NCBI GenBank assembly: GCA_905221605.1
Contig: CAJNDS010002690.1
Span: 826,031-876,030, forward strand
Source: Symbiodinium natans
Taxonomy: Eukaryota; Sar; Dinophyceae; Suessiales; Symbiodiniaceae
DNA length: 50,000 nucleotides
Direction: 5' to 3'
Positions 45,501 to 50,000 of the stretch are shown piece after piece. Numbering within the stretch: the stretch's first letter is position 1; every line of letters starts with the position of its first letter. Below the pieces are notes generated by a model. The model did no database searches and was not told where the DNA came from. It worked only from the letters and a program-made list of their open reading frames with translations. A program made the translations under genes and the position numbers.

Positions 45501-48500
45501 GCCGCCACCCCTTTTCCTAACACCCAAAAGTATGTGACATAAGTGTCTTTCCTTCATGGGCTTTTCGCCGTTTGTTTTCCCATACTTGGGGAGGTTCCGG
45601 TGGACCCCAAACCCTATGCTTCCAAACCTGCAAACTGCCCAGGAGGCTGCCTATGAGCTGCCTTGTGCAGATGTGATCATGGTGGGCGCTGAGCGGTTCA
45701 GGCACATCTGCGGCTAGTTTTTCGCGGGGGGCCGTACATGGCCGGTATACAGGTGGAAACGTCAAACCCTGCAACCCAGGCACAACCAAAACTCTAAATC
45801 CCGAATCCTAAGCCCTAAACACCCGAGTCTCAGGATACTGGCTCTTGGCAAACACTCAACCCTAAACCCGAAACCCTGAACCCTGAACCCTAACACCCGA
45901 AGGAAGTTTCCAAGAGAGTCTACTCTTAGAGCCGATCACCCTCAACATCCAAAGCTGATGTGGGTTGGTGGTCTCTTTAACTAGGGTTTTAGGTTTAGGG
46001 TTTAGGGTTTAGGGTTTGGGGTTTAGGGTTGGGTTCAGGGTTTCTGTCTTATAGGGGCATTGTAATCGGGGTTCTTATCAGGGTATCTAGGGGCTGTATT
46101 AAGGTATAAGGGTAACAGGTAAAGAGTTCACCGGCCTTTATAATCCAGGCCCTAAACCCTACTTGGAGGGCCATGGGTGGTGAAAAATAGGGCTGTAAGG
46201 ACTTTAAAGAAGATGGTTACAACCAGCTAATGACAAGTTTCTTATCGTATATGAATCCGTTTAAAACTACCCACGATTGCCTTCGGAACCCAAGACCTGT
46301 GTTTCTAGGCTGGTCATAGAAAATACTTCCCTGAGAGCCCGATACATTTTTTCTGTAAGTTGTTCCCAAACCAAGCCCTTTGGCGAAGCTGCATATTGGG
46401 CCCAAGGCCCTAGACGTCTAAACCTTTCCATCCGCAAAAAACATGTTGCTAACAGATTTGCCTACACATAAAAGCCGCAAAGCTCTTGTCAACCTTCACT
46501 CAAGCCCCCCCCCCCCCATTTGGGTAGGGTTTAGGGTTTAGGAGTTTAGGGTTTAAGGTTTAGGGTTTGGCAGTCAGGATTTAGTTAGGGTTCGGGGCTT
46601 AAGGGTTGGGAGTTTCCGTGCCGAACCCACCAGGTCCATTCATGGTAGTAGCTTGTGGAATTAGGTGCCCAAACCCTAAACCCTAAACCTTAAACCCTAA
46701 ACTTTGTACATGTTGTGGCTTTTGGCGCCTCATTCCAGAGTTATACTATAAGTGGACTCGTTGGGCAACGTGATGAGGGCCAAAGCCTGTCGAAGGAAGA
46801 TGGTTGAGGGTTTAGGGTTGGAGTTTAGGGTTTAGGGTTTAAGGTTGAGAGTACTCAAAGAACCCAACTCCCCCCCCCCCCCCCCCCCATTGAGTTTATG
46901 GTTTGGGGTGTTTGGGCCCTCAGAGCCCTCAACCCGGATTTCGTGTAACACCAAAAACAAGTCCAAGTAGAAGCTGCCAACAGATGGGGTCAGCTATTCA
47001 CAAAGCCGTGAAGCCCTAACAACCTTGAATGGAACCCAAACGAAGCCCTCTACACCCTAAACCCTAAAAACCGACAAGCAAGCGCTCAACGCCCTCCCCA
47101 AAAAGAAGCCCTTTTCAACCCCTAAACCCTAAAACCCTAAAACCCTAAAACCCTAAAACCCTAAAACCCTAAAACCCTAAAACCCCAAAACCCAAAACCC
47201 CAAAACCCCAAAACCCCAAAACCCCAAAACCCGAAACCCTAAACCCTAAACCCTAAACCCTAAACCCTAAACCCTAAACCCTAAACCCTAAACCCTAAAC
47301 CCTAAACCCTAAACCCTAAACCCAACAACAAACACCAACAAAAAAATGTCGACGGGGAGGTGTTGCGAGCTTCTCTTCCAACCTGCGCTCATGGGCTTCG
47401 AGTACCTGGGCATCCAGGAACCGCCTCCTTGCATTTGGGGTCCATCGGGTTTAGGGTTTAGGGTTTAGGGTTTGGAATTTAGGCTCTGGGATTCGTACTG
47501 TGCCCGTGTACATGTCGTCTTTGTTTTTCTCTCAGGGGTTTAGGGTTTAGGGTGTTCAGGGTTTATGGTTTAGGGTTCAGGGTTTAGGGTTTACAGCTTA
47601 CATGTGTATTGAGGGTTGCGAGTTTAGGGTATTTGGGATCGCCCGTCGAGCTTGAAGGGTTTCATATGGATCGCAACGGAAGGAATTTTGCAGCAGATAA
47701 GGGCCTTCTTGCACATCTGTTGCGTGAAGCATGGAGGCGTTCTGAGTGGGAGGCTTGGCACTCCTCCAGCAGAAATGATGCAACGGCTTGCGCCGATCAG
47801 CAGTACAGTGAACGCAGATGTAAGCTTGCGAGAGAGGTGGCTCAATCCAGCTATGCTGCTTTTGGATTTCTCTCCGGTGCATTTGCCAGCCCCGCAACGA
47901 TTCAGAGAGATGAGACCCCGTGTGAGCTTTGCGGTCGTGAGGTTCCCACGACTGAGCATCTCCTTTGGTCATGCCCTGCTTTTGTGAGCAGCAGACCGCG
48001 CAAACCGAGTGATTCACTGCAAGGACGTTTAGCTTGGCCAGTGGGGCTTTCTACTGATGCGGCGGTCGTAAGTCACTGCCTTGAGGTTCGCTCTGCTGTA
48101 CTGGCTGCTAGGTGGAAGCCTTCCACCACTCCGGTGGCTTGAGGGGCCCTGAGCTCCTCTGGACGAGTTTTTCTGGCGTTTTTGCTCGTCTACAAAGACT
48201 GTGGATGAGTTTCTGCCGCTGGTGCTCGTCTACGAAGACTGTGTGTGTGGTTTCATATGGCTTTATTAGCCCTTCCAAACCCGAAACCCGAAACCCTATA
48301 CCCTAAACCCCAAACCCCAAACCCTAAACCCCAAACCCTAAACCCTAAACCCTAAACCCTAAACCTCGGAGGACTCGATCATCCAGTCTGTGTCCGAGTG
48401 CGACATCGACACCCGAGGCGAGCTCTTCGCCAACGTGGTGTTGTCAGGCTCGACCGGCTCCAGGGGTTTAGGGTTTAGGGTTTAGGGTTTAGGGGTTTAG

Positions 48501-50000
48501 GGTTTAGGGTTTAGGGTTTAGGGGTTAGGGTTTAGGGTTTAGGGTTTGGGGTTTAGGGTCTAGGGCTGAGTTTAAAAGATGCTTTTTGTTGTTGCCCTAA
48601 TCCCTGTATGAAACAGTGTTTAGATTAATGCTATTGGTGAGTGTACTTAGGGCCCCTTTGAATATTGGTGTGTGTATGTGTTGAGTGTCCTTTTGGCTTG
48701 TAAAATATCACCTTGCTTCATATAGTCCTTATAAGGCCATTAGAGTTTAGTTTTATACGGTAGTAGCCCGAATCCCTATATAGTCCTTCCTTATGAGGCC
48801 AGTATTTTTTTCTTCGGTTAGTAGCGCCCCCCTGCCCCCTCCCCCCCCCCCCCCCCCCCCCAAGAGATGGGAGGGTGTAGGATGTATCAAGGGATTGAGA
48901 CACGTAAAGGTTGTGCCCTGAAAGGTGCCCCCTTAATATACTCTTAATGTGGACCTTATACTATTTTTCAGATTTTTAAAGGGTTCCCCCAAAAACCCAA
49001 GGGCACAACCTTAAGGGTCCAAGGTACAGCCCCTAGATGTCAGGGTTCTGGGAAGTGACGGGCTCATGCGCCTCTGGGGTTAGGGTTTAGGGTTTAGGGT
49101 TTAGAGTTTAGGGTTTAGGGTTTAGGGTTTAGGGTTTAGGACCCAAACCCTCCAAATTTGTGGACAGTCATGGGCTTCCAGCTTTGCAATGTTTGATGGC
49201 TTGTGTTTGTTACAGGGCCCGGAGATCCCTATCCCCAACATCACAACATGTGGCCAGTTCTCTGGATTAGGGTCCCTTTAGGGTTTAGGGTTTAGGGTTT
49301 ATAGGGTTTAGGGTTTAGGGTTTAGGGTTTAGGGTTTATGGAGGGTCCCTTTTTTTGGACCCCATATAGAATACGGCACCCTTATATGAAGGGCCTACAA
49401 AGGGACCCCCAATTTAGAGGACTGCCCCCATGCTTCCCTAAACCCTAAACCCTCTAAACCTTGTAGGCTGAACCCTAAAGGTTTAGGACTTGGGGCTTAG
49501 GGGCTTACGGTTGGGGCACAGGGCTCCACCGCGTTTTTTGAACCTTTAACTAGTAGCGTCTCAGGAGGCAGTTCCCAGTTTCCGGGCTTTGCCGAGAGGC
49601 CAGTGGTGCATTACAGGCGTTGTCGTTTAGGGTTTAGGGTTTAGGGTTTAGAGTTTATTTAGGGTTTAGGGTTTAGGGTTAGGGTTTAGGGTTAGGGTTT
49701 AGGGTTTAGGGTTTAGGGTTTAGGGTTTAGCGTTTAGGGTAAGGTTTAGGGTTAGGGTTTAGGGTTTAGGGTTTAGGGTTAGGTTAACGCCCTAAGTCCT
49801 AAACAGGATTTGCCCCCCCCCCCCCCCCCCCCCAAAGAAAAAAAAAACTCTAAACCCTAAGCCCTAACGCTGATTTCCCTAAGCCCAGTTTGTCGAATGG
49901 GTGCTCAGGGGAGTACTGACAGTCCTGACAGCTCAGTTCATGCAGGGTTTTCGGGTTGGAATTGAGGGCTTGGGGGCTTCTAGTGATGGATCGCTAAACC
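31183..50000 (+). CDS. Actin-related protein gene, 16 placed exons, 3' end outside window
   Basis: From 33921 fifteen exons (33-87 nt) join with no phase break and match the actin fold in order: AVFPSVVGRPR, FYVGHEAIRRRG, GVITNWDDL, KIWHHIFYNELEVAPE, HPVLLTEAPLIPK, ADREKILLILF, LALYAAGRTHGLVV, VPIYEG, LELGGMELTSYLM, LLTERGYAFHSTSD, ICYVALDF, YELPCADVIMVGAERFR, CELLFQPALMG, CDIDTRGELFANVVLSG, GSSQFPGFAER. A MADRR...PIVMDCGGGQC first exon lies at 31183. About 303 codons are placed; conventional actin has about 375, so roughly 60 C-terminal residues lie beyond the window. Divergence from conventional actin is large, hence actin-related protein; the subfamily is not determined. Donors are 8 GC, 5 GA, 2 GT; every acceptor is AG|G. 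Confidence 0.88.
33011..33348 (+). pseudogene. ORF fragment of unknown repeat family inside first intron
   Basis: Two frames read as one protein with a shift near 33205: GLVLPCYGALYVIEKQVTTL...VLVPFWHVKTTSELE, then NMTLFRKKPGQDAIHCYV...KKGDFLLCASEALLLKRK ending at TAG 33346. VPFWHVKTTS-type sequence is, as I recall, common in dinoflagellate multi-copy ORFs, so this is probably a mobile-element or retrocopy fragment; the family is not named. Confidence 0.45.
33481..33600. repeat. (TA)n microsatellites
   Basis: Two TA-rich blocks separated by a short unique spacer, with interruptions of the form TATATG. Confidence 0.95.
33921..33967 (+). CDS. Actin-like exon: AVFPSVVGRPR
   Basis: After TTGGAG; GC donor at GAATG|GC. 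It is the actin AVFPSIVGRPRH block. The split codon TG+G joins to PLPDFYVG in 34885. Confidence 0.88.
34017..34215. repeat. (GGGCTTTA)n then (GGGGTTTA)n octamer arrays
   Basis: About 17 GGGCTTTA units, a few with one change, are followed by about seven GGGGTTTA units. Both are eight-base derivatives of the telomeric heptamer. Confidence 0.9.
34885..34931 (+). CDS. Actin-like exon: DFYVGHEAIRRRG
   Basis: After CACCCAG; GC donor at CGAG|GCGAGG. Matches actin DAYVGDEAQSKRG without gaps. Confidence 0.88.
35234..35328. repeat. Family A fold-back repeat, right arm replaced by G run
   Basis: TGGGATGTTCCCCCTCATGC and GCTAACAGCCCTGAATAGGG at left, ATAATCCCTATCAAGGACTG at right, then a G tract where the outer right arm should be. 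Confidence 0.65.
35405..35492. repeat. Family H dispersed repeat
   Basis: CTGGGTTCTGGAG, ACTATGCTTAAT, CTACTTCTACCTAACAAGTA and TATACTATTTTTTT are shared in order with 43899-43990. Confidence 0.55.
36239..36299 (+). CDS. Actin-like exon: ILKPCVP...GVITNWDDL
   Basis: After CTCCCAG; GC donor at TTGGA|GCC. Matches actin [20 protein letters not shown] residue for residue in length. Confidence 0.92.
36598..36726. repeat. CCCTAAA array inside intron
   Basis: About 18 heptamers with a single CCCGAAA variant, in the intron 36300-38146. Confidence 0.95.
36802..36858. repeat. Family I, right half
   Basis: CTATATAGGAGGTACTTTAA and GGTACATGGGGTCTTAGGG align with the right half of 30519-30627. Confidence 0.55.
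37868..37985. repeat. (GGTTCTA)n then (GGGTCTA)n variant arrays
   Basis: About five GGTTCTA heptamers, then about ten GGGTCTA heptamers, each homogeneous. Confidence 0.9.
38147..38195 (+). CDS. Actin-like exon: KIWHHIFYNELEVAPE
   Basis: After GCCTCAG; GA donor at CCAGAG|GACCC, chosen because it makes APE-AHPVLL the same length as actin APEEHPVLL. Confidence 0.93.
38308..38417. repeat. Family D fold-back repeat
   Basis: GAATATGGGGGT at left and AAACCCCCATAT at right are inverted; the interior aligns with 7276-7361. Confidence 0.6.
39056..39097 (+). CDS. Actin-like exon: AHPVLLTEAPLIPK
   Basis: After GTTTCAG; GC donor at CCCAAG|GCGCG. Matches actin EHPVLLTEAPLNPK. Confidence 0.93.
39728..39834. 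repeat. Family G dispersed repeat (+ orientation)
   Basis: CTAGGGGTTCTACCTTGGAC and GGTTGTGCCCTTGGGTTTTG match the reverse complement of 48965-49035. Confidence 0.6.
40012..40044 (+). CDS. Actin-like exon: ADREKILLILF (33 nt)
   Basis: After ACCTGAG; GA donor at TTGTTC|GATGCC. Matches actin ANREKMTQIMF. Shortest exon of the gene. Confidence 0.88.
40088..40200. repeat. Family F fold-back repeat
   Basis: Perfect 9-bp inverted ends CTAGGATGC / GCATCCTAG, 113 bp, with CCCTTATTCCCTG and AAAAAAGGGTACCC inside. Related to 5838-5944. Confidence 0.65.
40895..40981 (+). CDS. Actin-like exon: ETFEVSAAC...ALYAAGRTHGLVV
   Basis: 29 codons after CGCTCAG; GA donor at GTGGTC|GAGACC. Matches the actin block [20 protein letters not shown] and onward. 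The position of catalytic Gln137 is occupied by Ala, with Gln one residue later. Confidence 0.88.
41241..41290. repeat. Family E dispersed repeat
   Basis: AAGTACAGTTATGATTGGGG and GTAAGTACCATGAACC align with 8011 and 15281. Confidence 0.5.
41326..41395 (+). CDS. Actin-like exon: DCGVSQTLAVPIYEG...
   Basis: After TTCTGCAG; GT donor at GGGC|GTTTCT. Matches phosphate loop 2 of actin (DSGDGVSHTVPIYEG) at equal length, but the loop is changed to DCGVSQTL. Confidence 0.9.
41942..41984 (+). CDS. Actin-like exon: LELGGMELTSYLM
   Basis: After CAACAAG; GC donor at ATGCA|GCTTC. Matches actin LDLAGRDLTDYLMK. Confidence 0.9.
42061..42157. repeat. Family B fold-back repeat, left arm truncated
   Basis: GCTTAAGCACCCCC at left, GGGTAATATAGGGATT inside and CTCTTCAGCAAATAGTAG at right. 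Confidence 0.6.
42645..42677. repeat. Short hairpin motif, copy 3
   Basis: AAATTTAAGAGCCTCCGGCT, continuing CAAGCCGCCGACCC; the cleanest of the three copies. Confidence 0.7.
43731..43807. repeat. Family A fold-back repeat, left arm truncated
   Basis: CCGTCCTTAGTAGGGAC, a core CGTACCCACTGTTAGAATCC, and TTAAGGACTGCTAGTAGAGG then GGGTCACATCCCAA. Confidence 0.65.
43899..43990. repeat. Family H dispersed repeat
   Basis: CTGGGTTTTGGAGTACTGTA, GGTTCTGGGTTCCTAT, CTACTTATACCTAAAAAGTA and TATACTTTTTTTT align with 35405-35492. Confidence 0.55.
44240..44306 (+). CDS. Actin-like exon: LLTERGYAFHSTSDRQIADD
   Basis: After CTGCAAG; canonical GT donor at ATCAAG|GTTGG. Matches actin [20 protein letters not shown]. 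Confidence 0.94.
44602..44664 (+). CDS. Actin-like exon: ICYVALDFAAEC
   Basis: 21 codons after ACCATTAG; GA donor at GAGAAG|GAAGG. Matches actin KLCYVALDFEQEM. Confidence 0.93.
44735..44899. repeat. (GGTTTAGGA)n nonamer array
   Basis: About 18 nine-base units. The open frame reading Gly-Gly-Leu repeats is a consequence of the period being a multiple of 3; it lies inside an actin-like intron. Confidence 0.95.
45197..45300. repeat. GGAGGGTTTAGGGTTA higher-order repeat
   Basis: Four to five 14-16 bp units, each a TTTAGGG plus TTAGGAGGG, giving a composite period. Confidence 0.8.
45643..45701 (+). CDS. Actin-like exon: YELPCADVIMVGAERFR
   Basis: After CTGCCCAG; GC donor at TTCAG|GCAC. Matches actin YELPDGQVITIGNERFR. 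Confidence 0.94.
47123..47324. repeat. (CCCTAAAA)n, (CCCCAAAA)n and CCCTAAA arrays
   Basis: Octamers CCCTAAAA, then CCCCAAAA, then about 14 regular heptamers, ending about 35 nt before the exon at 47360. Confidence 0.9.
47360..47417 (+). CDS. Actin-like exon: CELLFQPALMGFEYLGIQ
   Basis: After GGGGAG; GA donor at ATCCAG|GAACC. Matches actin CPEALFQPSFLGMESCGIH. Confidence 0.94.
47609..48300 (+). mobile_element. Non-LTR (LINE-type) retrotransposon 3' fragment
   Basis: An open frame to TGA at 48140 carries CELCGREVPTTEHLLWSC (CX2CX8HX4C, about 47926-47980), the zinc motif typical of the ORF2 C-terminus of many LINEs. A helical stretch rich in basic residues precedes it; no RT or RNase H motif remains, so it is 5'-truncated. 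The 3' UTR has a 40-bp tandem repeat (GCTCGTCTACAAAGACTGTG at 48184 and a near-copy at 48224). The end passes directly into CCCGAAA/CCCTAAA repeats. It lies in sense orientation within the actin-like intron 47418-48371. Confidence 0.6.
48372..48447 (+). CDS. Actin-like exon: CDIDTRGELFANVVLSG
   Basis: After CCTCGGAG; GC donor at TCAG|GCTCG. Matches actin CDVDIRKDLYANTVLSGG; the final G is split and completed by 49565. Confidence 0.95.
48629..48724. repeat. Family C dispersed repeat
   Basis: GGTGAGTGTACTTA, TTGAATATTGGTG, GAGTGTCCTTTTGG and GCTTCATATAG match 29361-29462. Confidence 0.65.
48905..49036. repeat. Family G dispersed repeat (- orientation)
   Basis: AAAGGTTGTGCCC at left and GGGCACAACCTTAAGGGTCC at right; the reverse complement of the right half matches 39728-39765. 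Confidence 0.6.
49565..49598 (+). CDS. Actin-like exon: GSSQFPGFAER
   Basis: After GTCTCAG; GC donor at GAGAG|GCCAG. Matches actin GTTMYPGIADR. Last exon visible; the TTTAGGG array of the next intron begins about 27 nt after the donor. Confidence 0.88.
49626..49785. repeat. TTTAGGG array at intron start
   Basis: Heptamers mixed with hexameric TTAGGG units, about 20 in all, following the donor at 49599. The window ends inside this intron. Confidence 0.9.

Noticed and set aside
45297-45537. Small ORFs near 45.3-45.5 kb
   Set aside because: No motif and low protein-like quality; they lie within a phase-defined actin-like intron.

Overview
The window looks like nuclear DNA of a dinoflagellate, most likely Symbiodiniaceae or a relative. 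Four things point there. Plant-type telomeric heptamers (TTTAGGG/CCCTAAA) are scattered through nearly all non-coding DNA. The split genes use mostly GC and GA intron donors with AG|G acceptors. The copia-type retrotransposon has the dinoflagellate polyprotein style (DCGA protease, CX2CX3HX4C zinc knuckle, extra domains before integrase). I saw no bacterial-style operons, rRNA or tRNA. The species call is inference.

Layout on the + strand. (1) 1-4450: mosaic of telomeric arrays in both orientations, with no gene I can name. (2) About 4451-15483: small exons that join in phase into a protein with two S1 RNA-binding repeats, ending at a TAG. (3) 16275-25529: a complete copia retrotransposon with two 248-bp LTRs that look identical, a GACTC target duplication, primer-binding site and polypurine tract. 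Its coding region is broken by a 93-bp inversion, a nested 234-bp inverted-repeat element at a TA site, a nonsense codon and several small indels. (4) About 26011-29852: candidate exons of an unidentified, probably membrane, protein. (5) 31183-49598 and beyond the window end: an actin-related protein gene. Sixteen exons of 33-87 nt (about 303 codons; the first junction is provisional) lie in 18.4 kb. From 33921 onward fifteen exons join without a phase break and follow the actin fold in order.

The main observation is the intron architecture. Most introns of both recognisable genes start with a TTTAGGG array just after the donor and end with a CCCTAAA array just before the acceptor, so the pre-mRNA could fold each intron into a telomere-repeat stem that brings the exons together. 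Inside the introns are several families of about 100-130 bp fold-back repeats (called A-I here), homogenised variant heptamer arrays, homopolymer C/G tracts, microsatellites and a LINE 3' fragment.

The retrotransposon also deserves attention. Between protease and integrase it carries a Rossmann/methyltransferase-like stretch and an HxD...H...R stretch resembling 2-oxoglutarate/Fe(II) oxygenases. Identical LTRs around a badly broken coding region suggest it was copied in trans when already defective. All alignments were made by eye from family knowledge; no database search was run.
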